NCBI RefSeq assembly: GCF_019042735.1
Contig: NZ_JAHQCR010000010.1
Span: forward strand, 3,754-67,753
Direction: 5' to 3'
From: Evansella alkalicola
GTDB lineage: Bacteria > Bacillota > Bacilli > Bacillales > Salisediminibacteriaceae
DNA: 64,000 nt
The notes under the pieces were generated by a model. It searched no databases. It was not told where the DNA came from and worked only from the letters and a program-made list of their open reading frames with translations. The translations under genes were made by a program, and so were the position numbers. Position 1 is the stretch's first letter; each line of letters starts with the position of its first letter. Positions 16,044 to 24,578 of the stretch are shown piece after piece.

Positions 16044-16475
16044 ATGAAAAGAAACTCAATAGTAGTCGAAGAGTTAAACACTTTGTTGAGAGGGACTTAT
16101 ATGGGGATACGTTCGCTCGAACATTATATCCAGCATACTGAGAGTGATGATCTGAAAACCATGTTTCAAGAATTACAGATGGAAACAAAGGAAAACGCGC
16201 AGAAACTTGCGAAGCGGATTCAGGATCTAGGTGGAATACCAGCAGATAGTGAAGGCTTTAGTGGCAGGTTCCACAGTATGATACACAATGCAATGTTATC
16301 AAATGATTCCAACAAAATGCTAGTAGACGCTGTGAAAGGTATAGAGGATTATGGAGTGCAGTATTCAGAAGAGGTAGTAAAAGGTGATTTAGACGCAACG
16401 AGTTTACAACTAGTTGAAGAGGTCATTGATACTAATAGAAAACAGGGGGAGATGCTCAAAAATTATCTCCATTAA
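16044..16475 (+). CDS. DUF2383-like four-helix-bundle protein
   Basis: A 143-residue all-helical protein similar to the DUF2383/PA2169-type ferritin-like family: VEELNTLLRGTYMGIRSLEHYI, then ELQMETKENAQKLAKRIQDLGG and GIEDYGVQYSEEVVKGDLD. Function unknown; related proteins are linked to stress or sporulation. The frame also allows ATG 16023, but no ribosome site precedes that codon, while GGGTG precedes 16044, so the internal start is preferred with some doubt. Confidence 0.72.
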   Translation: MKRNSIVVEELNTLLRGTYMGIRSLEHYIQHTESDDLKTMFQELQMETKENAQKLAKRIQDLGGIPADSEGFSGRFHSMIHNAMLSNDSNKMLVDAVKGIEDYGVQYSEEVVKGDLDATSLQLVEEVIDTNRKQGEMLKNYLH

Positions 16476-16614
16476 TGCCTACAGCCCTTCACTTAAAAGG
16501 TGAAGGGAAATTATAGATAACTTTCTAATTTGTTATCTTTATCACATTCAACAATCAATCCCTATGCTATCCTAATATATGATAAATAAATGAAAAATTT
16601 GGAGGTATAAGTGT

Positions 16615-16854
16615 ATGGGCAGTGGTTGTGGATCAATGAGATCAGGGCAGGAAGTAGTAGACCATGTGAAAAGTAAGGGGAAGGAAAATTTTCCTCCAAG
16701 AGTTGCACATGTCATTGAATGTGAATGTGGACATTCATTTACTATGGAAACAGTAATTATGAATTGTCCAAGTTGTGAGATGACATTCGCAGTTACTCCG
16801 TGTTCATCAGGAGATATTAATAATATAAAAGTAGCAGGCATTAAATACGCTTAA
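16615..16854 (+). CDS. Small zinc-ribbon-like protein
   Basis: A 79-residue cytosolic protein with two cysteine pairs, CEC near residue 36-38 and CPSC near 51-54, spaced like a zinc ribbon, plus CGS near the start and a Cys in TPCSSG. The start follows TTGGAGGT. It lies between the DUF2383-like gene and a SASP gene, in the same direction. I do not recognise a named family; nucleic-acid or metal binding is the usual role for such folds. Confidence 0.6.
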   Translation: MGSGCGSMRSGQEVVDHVKSKGKENFPPRVAHVIECECGHSFTMETVIMNCPSCEMTFAVTPCSSGDINNIKVAGIKYA

Positions 16855-16902
16855 TTAACAGATGTGTATTAATCGATTGGAAAAAAATGATATTAATTAA
16901 TT

Positions 16903-16933
16903 TGCATATATTTTTTCTAATCCCCACACAATA
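16903..16933 (+). promoter_or_regulatory. Sigma-G-like promoter of SASP copy 2
   Basis: TGCATA, 18 bases, CACAATA, followed by a leader nearly identical to that of copy 1 (about 38 bases up to the ATG). Confidence 0.5.
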
Positions 16934-16963
16934 TGCTTACACAATTGAAAGGAGGAATTTCCA

Positions 16964-17158
16964 ATGGCAAACAACAACAAACTTTTAGTACCTGGAGCAC
17001 AGCAAGCTCTAGATCAAATGAAGTATGAGATTGCGCAGGAATTCGGAGTTCAATTGGGTGCAGATGCAACAGCTCGTGCAAACGGGTCAGTAGGTGGAGA
17101 AATTACGAAGCGTTTAGTACAACAAGCTGAGCAACAATTTGGCGGTACTCAACGATAA
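16964..17158 (+). CDS. Alpha/beta-type small acid-soluble spore protein (copy 2)
   Basis: A 64-residue SASP, differing from the 14945 copy at only five positions (residues 2, 6, 12, 25 and 37). It has the same GGAGGAATTTCC ribosome region and the same start of the 3' flank (TTTCACACCTCAA). The two form an inverted gene duplication about 1.8 kb apart with four unrelated small genes or gaps between them. Confidence 0.95.
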   Translation: MANNNKLLVPGAQQALDQMKYEIAQEFGVQLGADATARANGSVGGEITKRLVQQAEQQFGGTQR

Positions 17159-17194
17159 ATTAGATTTCACACCTCAAAAAAATGTACATGACAA

Positions 17195-17228
17195 GAAGAG
17201 CGTGAGAAATTACTTCTCACGCTCTTTA
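17195..17228 (+). terminator. Terminator after SASP gene (copy 2)
   Basis: AAGAGCGTGAGAA and TTCTCACGCTCTT form a perfect stem, with T residues following. Confidence 0.9.
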
Positions 17229-17246
17229 AAATGAAAGATAAGAAAC

Positions 17247-17759
17247 CTATATATCCCAACCATAGGCGTTTTCCTTCAACTCTTTTCCACCAATAGTTGT
17301 TTTTTTATCGTATATTTTCTTTCCTCCAAGGTGTTGAAAAAAATCCTCTGAACTATGACTATCAAATGTCCATACAGCTAGTGAGGGGAATTCCAGTGAA
17401 GTGAAATAATGTGAAATTGAAGTAAATAGTTTTTTTCCTATCCCTTGCTTTTGGTATTTTGGGTGAACATAGAGGCCATATATTTCTCCTAAGTAACCTA
17501 TGCGCAACCTTGGGTCTCTCATAGTCCCGCCTAATGTGAATCCGATAATTTCTCCAGTCTGATCTTGTGCAACATACGTCATTGTTCCTTTTTTTATAGT
17601 ATTTGGAAGATCTTTTTTCCACCGTTTTTCACGACTAACGTATGTAAAATTATCTAAAATCTCAGAAGGGAAAATTTCTTTGTATGCGGATTGAATACAA
17701 TCTACATGAACTCTTGAAATGCCCGACCAATCATCTATAGTTGCTTTTCTAATAATCAT
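17247..17759 (-). CDS. GNAT-family N-acetyltransferase
   Basis: A 170-residue acetyl-CoA-dependent acetyltransferase. Motif A, with the pyrophosphate-binding loop, is YVHPKYQKQGIGKKLF at about residues 97-112. Preceding strands carry IIGFTLGG and GEIYGLYV. The C-terminal FFQHLGGKKI corresponds to motif B. The acceptor substrate is not predictable. It is monocistronic and convergent with SASP copy 2. Confidence 0.87.
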   Translation of the reverse strand: MIIRKATIDDWSGISRVHVDCIQSAYKEIFPSEILDNFTYVSREKRWKKDLPNTIKKGTMTYVAQDQTGEIIGFTLGGTMRDPRLRIGYLGEIYGLYVHPKYQKQGIGKKLFTSISHYFTSLEFPSLAVWTFDSHSSEDFFQHLGGKKIYDKKTTIGGKELKENAYGWDI

Positions 17760-18003
17760 GACAGCTACGTTCCTTTCTTAATTAAGTAATCCCTATATAA
17801 GAGTATCAGATAACAAGGAATATTTCACTAGACAGAACCTCTAACAGATCCTCCGATAAAGAATTTGGTATAGGGAGATTGGAAGTTCATGCATTTATTA
17901 GCAGAAACTCCCACAGTATATTCAAATGGTTTGATAATTATACTATTGTTTGTTTGTAGTTTAAGGATAGTAAATGGAGGGTTTGGGATGGGTGATAGAT
18001 TAT

Positions 18004-18471
18004 TCATCTTTTTCGACCATCTAAATATGAGGATATAAATATATGGTCTAGTTTTTTTTCCTTTTGTAACTTCTTTCGTGTCTCACCTAAGTATCTATAA
18101 ATAATGTTTTTTGCTGATTCGAGATTCATATGAACGCGGGGATTTCTGAGGCTATCGTCCCTTTGGCCACTGTGCTTTAACTTGTCAAAATCGCCTTTTT
18201 CAACAGCTGTGTGAAAGTAAAATTGATACTTACTATTTTCAGTACCAACTCTAACCAAAACGACAGAACTTTGAAGTCCTTTACCAGGGTTTAAACTAAA
18301 CTCAATACTTACTTTTTTTGCAAGGTGCTCTTGTAACAACTTTTTTATAGCTTTCTTTTTTAAATAGTAAAGCTCAGAAGAGTTTAAGGCAGTTTTAGCA
18401 TGTTTATTTATCGTATACAAGGCTATTTGAATAGAGGTTAAATCAGCTGAATTCTTTTTAGGGTTTAACAT
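18004..18471 (-). CDS. YkyB-like protein
   Basis: A 155-residue basic cytosolic protein resembling Bacillus YkyB (about 154 residues, function unknown): IALYTINKHAKTA, LYYLKKKAIKKLL, VSIEFSLNPGKG, YFHTAVEKGDF and RNPRVHMNLESAKNIIYRYLG. The start is set at ATG 18471, eight bases from AGGAGG; the TTG two codons earlier is too close to that site. No operon partner is apparent besides the small downstream-facing neighbour at 18546. Confidence 0.75.
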   Translation of the reverse strand: MLNPKKNSADLTSIQIALYTINKHAKTALNSSELYYLKKKAIKKLLQEHLAKKVSIEFSLNPGKGLQSSVVLVRVGTENSKYQFYFHTAVEKGDFDKLKHSGQRDDSLRNPRVHMNLESAKNIIYRYLGETRKKLQKEKKLDHIFISSYLDGRKR

Positions 18472-18545
18472 CTCCAATTCCTCCTTTCTTAAAGTATATT
18501 TATATTATAACCTTTTTTAATCATTTTCATAGTTTGCTTTTTTCT

Positions 18546-18665
18546 TTAAAACAGCCATTTATAGAAGTTAACAATCATTCTTGGTAAGAAGAGAACGATA
18601 TCAAATAGAAAATCAAGCCATAGCCAACTCTTAATGTCTTTATTTTTATTTTTTTTTTTACCCAT
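18546..18665 (-). CDS. Small 39-residue basic/hydrophobic protein
   Basis: A short frame of 39 residues starting MGKKKNKNKDIKSWLW, followed by a hydrophobic helix (LDFLFDIVLFLPRMIVNF) and ending YKWLF. GGGAG lies at a suitable distance before the ATG. A lysine-rich head and one membrane-type helix fit a small membrane-associated protein. No family recognised. Confidence 0.55.
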   Translation of the reverse strand: MGKKKNKNKDIKSWLWLDFLFDIVLFLPRMIVNFYKWLF

Positions 18666-18761
18666 TATGCTCCCACCTTATGAATTTTAATATCTTTTTT
18701 ACTATACGAATAGGGAAGGAGAGGGTTTCATCACTTTCCCTCCCTAGTAAGATAGTTAAAG

Positions 18762-19883
18762 TTAGAAAGTAAATCTTTCAGGTTGGAAGGCCTGTTGAGA
18801 TGATGGGTCTAGTGGTTCTCCAGAAATGATATTGGTGACTACTTCAGCAGTTCTAGCACTTAACAATATCCCATTTCGATAATGACCTGTTGCGAAAATA
18901 ATATGAGGCGCATTATGTAATGGGCCTAGTAATGGGAATCCATCTTGAGTTGCTGGTCGTAATCCAGCCCATGTATGAAAAGGATCCATCCTTTCTAAAA
19001 ATGGAAGAATTCGTTTGTTCCAATTTACGAGTCTATCAATTCCTTTTTCCGTAACTTCTGTTGAAAATCCTGCAATATCCTCTGAGGCACCATTAACTAA
19101 AGTCCCATTTGATTTTGGTACAAGGTACCCTTGGCTTGATGTAATGATATGATTTACTCTTTCTTGTTCAAGCTCATATGCACAGATTTGTCCACGAATT
19201 GGAAATACTGGAATTTTGATATTGAATGTATCTTCAAGTTCTTTTGTCCAAGCTCCTGAACAAATAACCAATTTATCACCAGTAAATATAGTACCGTCCG
19301 CAGCTTTTATAACAGGTGCCGTTTCCCAACTATCGACTGATGCTGCTCCCAGATTTTCATAAATGTTAACACCACCGTTTTCACAGGCAATCTTTAAAGC
19401 TTTCACATAATCAGGCGCAAACACATGACTTTCCTCGGGAGAGTAAATAGCAGCAACTACATCTTCTGATAGATTTGGCTCTAGTTTTTTTAGTTGATTT
19501 TGATTCGTTATTATTTCAGCCTTTGAACCAAACTCCCTTTGCCATGCAATTCTAGTTTCGAGAGCTAAGATGTCAGATTCGTGATAAACTACGTGGATAC
19601 TTCCACTTTCAGTAAATTCAAAATCCATACCAGAGGCGTCCTTAACGTTATGCTGCCATTCTTTAAACATTTTTAAGCTGTCTAAACAAAGCTTGAAAAA
19701 GGGATCTGGGTCCTCACCAATTTCTGTGTAGGGAGCCAACATACCAGCAGCCGCTCCAGATGCCTGTCCACCACAATTGTTTTTTTCTAGGATGGTGACT
19801 TTGTAACCTTTCCTGTTCAATGAGAAGGCAGTGGCGAGGCCGATAACGCCACCACCTAAAACGAGTATATGTTCTTTCATCAT
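18762..19883 (-). CDS. thiO: Glycine oxidase ThiO
   Basis: A 373-residue FAD enzyme of the DAO family that oxidises glycine to the iminoacetate (dehydroglycine) needed to build the thiazole of thiamine. The N-terminal dinucleotide fold is LVLGGGVIGLATAFSLNRKGY with EKNNCGGQASGAAAGMLAP just after. The C-terminal substrate region includes WAGLRPATQDGFPLLGP and TGHYRNGILLSARTA. It follows thiG by 119 bases on the same strand, probably in one transcript under the TPP riboswitch. Confidence 0.92.
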   Translation of the reverse strand: MMKEHILVLGGGVIGLATAFSLNRKGYKVTILEKNNCGGQASGAAAGMLAPYTEIGEDPDPFFKLCLDSLKMFKEWQHNVKDASGMDFEFTESGSIHVVYHESDILALETRIAWQREFGSKAEIITNQNQLKKLEPNLSEDVVAAIYSPEESHVFAPDYVKALKIACENGGVNIYENLGAASVDSWETAPVIKAADGTIFTGDKLVICSGAWTKELEDTFNIKIPVFPIRGQICAYELEQERVNHIITSSQGYLVPKSNGTLVNGASEDIAGFSTEVTEKGIDRLVNWNKRILPFLERMDPFHTWAGLRPATQDGFPLLGPLHNAPHIIFATGHYRNGILLSARTAEVVTNIISGEPLDPSSQQAFQPERFTF

Positions 19884-20002
19884 TGGGACCGTCCTTCCTA
19901 AATCTCATACCACACTTCTTTTTTTACTGATAATTAGTTAAATAAGGGGACTGCGAGTTTAAGTATAATTTGGCTACTGTGAAAATAGTTTTTTGGAACA
20001 AA

Positions 20003-20782
20003 TTATAATTTAAAAGTTGTTAAACCACTTGATGCAGTTGCGTACTTTTTCTTAGGAATTCGACCGGCTTCATAAGACAATCTCCCAGATTCAATAGCGA
20101 GCTTCATTGCTAGAGCCATTTTCACAGGGTCTTTAGCTTTTGCAACTGGTGTATTCATTAGAACACCATCGGCACCAAGCTCCATGACTTGGGCTACATC
20201 CATTGCTGATCCTAAACCTGCGTCTACGATAATAGGCACTTCAGCTTCCTCAATAATTAACGATAGATTATAAGGGTTGAGAACCCCAAGTCCGGTACCA
20301 ATTGGAGCCCCCCCAGGCATAACAGCAGAAGCCCCTGCTTCTTCTAGACGTTTACAAAGTATAGGGTCATCAGAAGTATATGGAAGAACAGTGAAGCCTT
20401 CTTTTACCAAAATTTCCGTTGCTTTCAATGTTTCAATTGGATCAGGTAGCAACGTCTTCTCATTTGCACTAATTTCAACTTTTATCCAATCACTAAGTCC
20501 TGAAGCTTTTGCTAAGCGTGCAATTCTAACAGCTTCTTCAGCATTTGTTGCACCTGATGTGTTAGGTAAATAAACAAAAGAGTGATCTTCTTCTAAGTGT
20601 TGAAGTATGGCATCCTCATCTGGAGACTCTAGGTTTGCTCTTCGAATAGCAAATGTAAGTACGCTAGTACCCGAAGCACGAATGGCTTCATTTTGTATAT
20701 AAGGGTTTGGGTAACGACCTGTTCCTAAGAAAAAACGTGAGGAGAGTTCCTTACCACCGATTACTAGCTTTTTTGATTTCAT
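20003..20782 (-). CDS. thiG: Thiazole synthase ThiG
   Basis: A 259-residue TIM-barrel enzyme joining 1-deoxyxylulose 5-phosphate, dehydroglycine and ThiS thiocarboxylate into thiazole phosphate. The Schiff-base lysine block is SDWIKVEI. Other motifs are FLGTGRYPNP, MPGGAPIGTGLG and VDAGLGSAMDVAQVMELGADG. The start is ATG 20782, preceded by GCAGGAGG; the frame upstream of it is leader. ThiS and ThiF, its sulfur-carrier partners, are not encoded next to it. Confidence 0.93.
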   Translation of the reverse strand: MKSKKLVIGGKELSSRFFLGTGRYPNPYIQNEAIRASGTSVLTFAIRRANLESPDEDAILQHLEEDHSFVYLPNTSGATNAEEAVRIARLAKASGLSDWIKVEISANEKTLLPDPIETLKATEILVKEGFTVLPYTSDDPILCKRLEEAGASAVMPGGAPIGTGLGVLNPYNLSLIIEEAEVPIIVDAGLGSAMDVAQVMELGADGVLMNTPVAKAKDPVKMALAMKLAIESGRLSYEAGRIPKKKYATASSGLTTFKL

Positions 20783-20825
20783 GATATTTTTCCTCCTGCA
20801 ACTAAACTTATAGTTCATTTTTTTA

Positions 20826-20864
20826 GAAAAAAATGCCGTATCCATAGTGAAAGGGATTACGGCA
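20826..20864 (-). terminator. Leader terminator of thiG (riboswitch platform)
   Basis: On the minus strand TGCCGTAATCC and GGATACGGCA form a stem followed by a T run, between the TPP aptamer and thiG. It is the likely off-state terminator. Confidence 0.88.
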
Positions 20865-20888
20865 CAATAATTAAAGGTTATTGTAACG

Positions 20889-20974
20889 ACTTCCCTACGC
20901 TGGCACTAACCAGATCAGGTGTTAAGGGTAAAAGGAAAACCTTTTTCTCAGTTTATTTAAATAAACACCCCTAG
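20889..20974 (-). promoter_or_regulatory. TPP (THI-box) riboswitch upstream of thiG-thiO
   Basis: On the minus strand: AGGGGTGTTTA, CTGAGA, an A/T-rich P3 hairpin, ACCCTTAACACCTGATCTGG, then TTAGTGCCAGCGTAGGGAAG. This is the conserved THI-box order. Thiamine pyrophosphate binding is expected to favour the downstream terminator. Confidence 0.95.
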
Positions 20975-21203
20975 TCATGTATAAATACTACTTACATTGT
21001 AAATTAAAAAAGGAAAAATAGAAAGGGACGGACACTTTATATTAGATCTAGATTATTAGTTTTTTAATAACACCACTCTTAATACGAAATATTTCAAGTA
21101 ACAAAAACATTATGCTACTATCAATAACTAGGAACGGATTTATTAAATTTTATATAATCGTGACACAATTATAGGTTTGCTTAGATGATGGAGGGATGGA
21201 TTA

Positions 21204-21443
21204 ATGTCTAAAAAGGTTATCGTATATTCTACTGATGGGTGCGTAGAATGTAATTACGTTAAAAAAATGTTAGAAGACAAGGGTGTACCATTCGAAGTTC
21301 GAGATGTAATGGCAAAAAGAGAGTATCAATTAGAAGTGGAAAAGTTTGGATTTATGGGAGTACCTGTCACTGTAGTAGGTGATAGGGCTGTAAAAGGATT
21401 TAAGCCAGAGTTAAATGATTTAATAAAGGACATTGTTGAATAA
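21204..21443 (+). CDS. Glutaredoxin-like NrdH-type redoxin
   Basis: A 79-residue thioredoxin-fold protein with the redox pair CVEC at residues 13-16 (after VIVYSTDG), the cis-proline in GVPVTVV and the end motif GFKPELNDLI. Such proteins reduce disulfides, for example in ribonucleotide reductase or coenzyme systems. Unlike the two TGA genes at 5.7-9.1 kb, its CxxC is encoded with ordinary Cys codons. It is monocistronic with a strong terminator. Confidence 0.87.
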   Translation: MSKKVIVYSTDGCVECNYVKKMLEDKGVPFEVRDVMAKREYQLEVEKFGFMGVPVTVVGDRAVKGFKPELNDLIKDIVE

Positions 21444-21450
21444 AATGAAG

Positions 21451-21490
21451 AGTGAGGGTGTCACAAATTAATTTTTGGGACACCCTCACT
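21451..21490 (+). terminator. Terminator after glutaredoxin-like gene
   Basis: AGTGAGGGTGTC pairs with GACACCCTCACT. Confidence 0.88.
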
Positions 21491-21551
21491 GATTATATAA
21501 CAACGATAAAGACATCTACTAGTTTACAAATGTTTAAAAAAAGCAGTATAT

Positions 21552-21932
21552 TTAATCATTCCAGTGATGATATAGTTCTTCCCAATTGACCTTTTTTTTA
21601 GGAGGGGGGACTTCTTCCCGGTAATATTTTAAGTGAAGATTTTGAGTACTAATAAGATCCCCTTTAATATTCCTTTTTACTGTAGGAAAAACAAAGCTTA
21701 CATAATCGTCAAGATGTCTAGTACTCCTTCTTTCTTCCATGAAGACTTGTAATTTGGCCACGACTCGAACACTAAACCCCATTTTGCTTTTAAATGGAGA
21801 ACCTATACTAATTATATTTTCTTTTTTTAAGGGACGATGGACACTATTTAAGTAATCTACAATTTCAGCTTCATAATCTTGAAGACTATCAATATCATAA
21901 TAAAAATGTACGATCGTTTCTGCTTGAATCAT
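21552..21932 (-). CDS. Hypothetical protein
   Basis: A 126-residue soluble protein, MIQAETIVHFYYDIDSL at the start and a Pro/Lys segment (PPPKKKVNWEEL) near the end. No signal peptide, membrane segment or known motif. The start is ATG 21932, eight bases after GGAG, rather than the GTG three codons upstream. No family recognised; the neighbours give no functional hint. Confidence 0.6.
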   Translation of the reverse strand: MIQAETIVHFYYDIDSLQDYEAEIVDYLNSVHRPLKKENIISIGSPFKSKMGFSVRVVAKLQVFMEERRSTRHLDDYVSFVFPTVKRNIKGDLISTQNLHLKYYREEVPPPKKKVNWEELYHHWND

Positions 21933-22140
21933 ACCTACCACTCCAATAAATAATATGCATCAATAATAACACATTTTGTACAGTTCAATCATGCTTCGTT
22001 AGCAGTATTAGCCTAAAATCGGACTAGACAATAAAATATTTTATGTTTATTAGCTCATTTGTATAAAAAAGTTTTATTAGGAAATCTTATAATTGTTCAT
22101 TGAGTCAAAAAAAACGAAAAAATTATAGGAGGAAAAACAA

Positions 22141-22665
22141 ATGACTAAGAGAAAGTACATAGGCTTATGCTTTAGTTTTGTACTATTATTGGTGAGTTTT
22201 TTAACTGTTGAAACGAATACTGGGTATGCTGAAGAAATAAGCCCTGAGAATGAAGAGACCCCAGTTGAAGAGCCGGTAGAAGAGCCTGTGGGAGATAAGG
22301 AAGAAGAAAAAGAACCTGAAGAACCACAGGAACCAGATGTTACAGATATGAGCCATTCTATCATTGATTTTGAATTAGAAGTCGAACTTACAGATGGTTC
22401 GGAGCAAGAATGGGAATATTCAAAGAAAAGAAACAAAATTAAGGCTGAGATTGAACATGGAGACGATGAAATAACTGGTGAAGAAGCGGTAAAAGCAATG
22501 GAAGATCTACTTGTTAAGGTAAAGATAAATGAAAATATGACTGAGGAAGCGATCATCGCCCATTTACTTGAAGTTTTTCAGGTTAATCAGCAAGATGTAA
22601 AGAAATTTGAATTTAAAATGAAATGTGAAAATGGGGATAAGATTAAGATCAAGAAAAAAATGTAA
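22141..22665 (+). CDS. Secreted YusW-like protein
   Basis: A 174-residue exported protein: signal peptide about residues 1-30 (hydrophobic FSFVLLLVSFL, likely cleavage after GYA), a Pro/Glu-rich linker (about 31-68, repeats of EEPVEEPV) and a C-terminal domain (about 72-174) resembling Bacillus YusW: IIDFELEVELTDGSEQEWEY, then EEAVKAMEDLL and a closing amphipathic strand. No lipobox Cys is present, so it should be released or wall-associated. Function unknown. AGGAGG precedes the ATG. Confidence 0.7.
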   Translation: MTKRKYIGLCFSFVLLLVSFLTVETNTGYAEEISPENEETPVEEPVEEPVGDKEEEKEPEEPQEPDVTDMSHSIIDFELEVELTDGSEQEWEYSKKRNKIKAEIEHGDDEITGEEAVKAMEDLLVKVKINENMTEEAIIAHLLEVFQVNQQDVKKFEFKMKCENGDKIKIKKKM

Positions 22666-22734
22666 TTAGTGACGGGTTCTAGCTTCTAATTTAATATTCA
22701 ATAAAATAAACCGAAGATAGAAAAAATATAATCA

Positions 22735-22772
22735 AAAAGCTATTGGAGATTTTATACCAATAGCTTTTTCTT
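22735..22772. terminator. Bidirectional terminator
   Basis: AAAAGCTATTGG and CCAATAGCTTTT flank a 10-base loop between convergent genes. Confidence 0.85.
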
Positions 22773-22888
22773 GGTTTATTAATTCTACTTGGGAGCAAGG
22801 TTCTGATGTGAGCTCTTGGATGAATAATGGGAGAAAGGATGGAGGAGGGACTGTATTAGAAGTGGTGACATTTGAAAAAAACGAAACT

Positions 22889-23359
22889 TTAATTGGAAAA
22901 GACAACTGATATCTTCTCGAATACATCTGCTATATGGTCCTCAGCCTCCTTCACAGTTATTTTAGCACTAGTAATTTCAACAGTTAATTGATTTTCTTCA
23001 TCAACAAAGGTCAGGATTATTTTCATACTTTCATCGGATGTTCGTTCTATTAATTTTAAATTAACTACAGAATCAATTTTAATAGAAATCGTAAATGAGT
23101 TAGTAATTTTAATGAGTATGGTATCACCTTCTAGTATTACATCACACAGTCCCATTGCCGCTCTTAAATATTCGTCATCACCTGCTTCAGTAACTTTTAC
23201 AAATAGTTCCTCTAAAACAATATTTTTTCGATACTCCCTATCTAATAATCGAAGTGAATTATTTTCCTGGGAATGCATATAAATATCTTGGTTCGGCTTG
23301 GATTTTATACGACTTTTAAAAAAATCAAAGAAGTTTATTAAGATTGCTAATAAAGGCAT
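22889..23359 (-). CDS. Hypothetical protein
   Basis: A 156-residue protein beginning MPLLAILINFFDFFKSRIKS, a short hydrophobic/basic helix, followed by a beta-rich domain (repeated ILIKITNSFTISIKI, IILTFVDEENQLTVEI) and a helical end. The start is ATG 23359, which follows AAGGAGG; a longer frame to 23437 lacks a ribosome site and overlaps the neighbouring start region. No family recognised. Confidence 0.6.
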   Translation of the reverse strand: MPLLAILINFFDFFKSRIKSKPNQDIYMHSQENNSLRLLDREYRKNIVLEELFVKVTEAGDDEYLRAAMGLCDVILEGDTILIKITNSFTISIKIDSVVNLKLIERTSDESMKIILTFVDEENQLTVEITSAKITVKEAEDHIADVFEKISVVFSN

Positions 23360-23423
23360 ACATTTCCTCCTTGAGTAGAGAGGCTGGGAGATAATGAACA
23401 AAATGTACCAGCCACAAAAATGA

Positions 23424-24425
23424 TTATATATTATCAATTACTTCCTTAAATATTTCATACGAACGCTTTTGTTTTTCTGGGTCAAATATATAACTAACTG
23501 CCATTATTTCATCTACATTATATTTGTCCTGAAAATTAATTAATTGGTCTTTAATGGTCTGTTTATCACCAAGTAGGGTCACACTTGACATGGAGAGAGC
23601 AGCTTCTTTTTCATAAGGATTCCAAATCACATCCATGTTTTTCACAGGTGGGCTTAATGGTGATTGAGTCCCACGAACGACGTTCAAGAAGAATTGTTGC
23701 ATAGTAGTAAGTTCAATGGAAGCTTCATGGTTAGTCTCAGCTGCAATGACATTTAAGCACACCATCATATATGGCTTACTTAAGTATTCAGACGGCTGAA
23801 AACGGTCCCGATAAATAGAAATTGCTTCTTCCATATACCTAGGTGCAAAATGAGAAGCAAAGACATAAGGTAATCCTAATTTAGCTGCTAAATAAGCAGA
23901 GTCAGTAGAAGAACCTAATATATAAATCGGAACATTTGTCCCAACACCAGGGAATGCCTTCACTTTTCCTTGCCGTTCTTCAGGACCAAAGAAGGTAAGT
24001 AATGATTGTACATCATTAGGAAAGGCAAAAACAGAATCATTTTTTGACCTTCTTAGTGCATTTGCTGTTTGCATATCCGTTCCTGGTGCCCGTCCCAGCC
24101 CTAAATCGAGCCGATCAGGATAAATGGTGGCCATCGTACCAAACTGCTCTGCCACAACTAAAGGTGAATGATTAGGTAGCATGATTCCACCTGAACCTAC
24201 TCGAATGTGATCTGTATGGTCTAATGTGTGTTTTATTAATATTGAAGTAGCTGAACTAACTAGTGTGGAAGTATTATGGTGTTCTGCAATCCAGTAACGT
24301 GAATATCCCATTTTTTCTGTTGCTTGGGCTAAATCTACCATAGCGTCAATAGCCTCTTGTGAACCTTGACCCTGTCGTATAGGGACTAAGTTTAAAACAG
24401 ATACTGGTATATTTATGTTTGTCAT
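23424..24425 (-). CDS. Luciferase-like (LLM) flavin-dependent oxidoreductase
   Basis: A 333-residue bacterial-luciferase-type TIM barrel using reduced flavin. Family marks are the N-terminal VSVLNLVPIRQGQGSQEAI, YSRYWIAEHHN, IRVGSGGIMLPNHSPLVVAEQF and RLDLGLGRAPGTD. The C-terminal VTLLGDKQTIKDQLINF is typical of the MsnO8/YwcH-like group. Substrate unknown. GAAAGGA lies close upstream of the ATG. It is monocistronic. Confidence 0.88.
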   Translation of the reverse strand: MTNINIPVSVLNLVPIRQGQGSQEAIDAMVDLAQATEKMGYSRYWIAEHHNTSTLVSSATSILIKHTLDHTDHIRVGSGGIMLPNHSPLVVAEQFGTMATIYPDRLDLGLGRAPGTDMQTANALRRSKNDSVFAFPNDVQSLLTFFGPEERQGKVKAFPGVGTNVPIYILGSSTDSAYLAAKLGLPYVFASHFAPRYMEEAISIYRDRFQPSEYLSKPYMMVCLNVIAAETNHEASIELTTMQQFFLNVVRGTQSPLSPPVKNMDVIWNPYEKEAALSMSSVTLLGDKQTIKDQLINFQDKYNVDEIMAVSYIFDPEKQKRSYEIFKEVIDNI

Positions 24426-24536
24426 TGTTAAAATCCTTTCTATATTTACTTACATTAATATAGTAACAATTAGTGTCTCTAAATGAAAATGAAATGATTC
24501 TGGAAGGAAAAAATAAAAGGTTGGTAAATAAAAAAA

Positions 24537-24573
24537 ACCTGCCTCGGTGAGATGCTTTCCAGAGGACAGGTCT
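24537..24573 (-). terminator. Terminator after the 24579 gene
   Basis: On the minus strand ACCTGTCCTC and GAGGCAGGT pair (one mismatch) and are followed by an eight-T run. Confidence 0.82.
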
Positions 24574-24578
24574 TCTTA

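Noticed and set aside
17889..18038. 49-residue plus-strand hydrophobic frame (MHLLAETPTVYSNG...)
   Set aside because: Only a weak ribosome site, overlaps the end of the YkyB-like gene on the other strand, and the tail is nonsense-like. Could be real but not supported.
22732..22926. Minus-strand 64-residue frame between the YusW-like and hypothetical genes
   Set aside because: Runs through a terminator hairpin and overlaps the end of the gene at 22889; composition is not protein-like.
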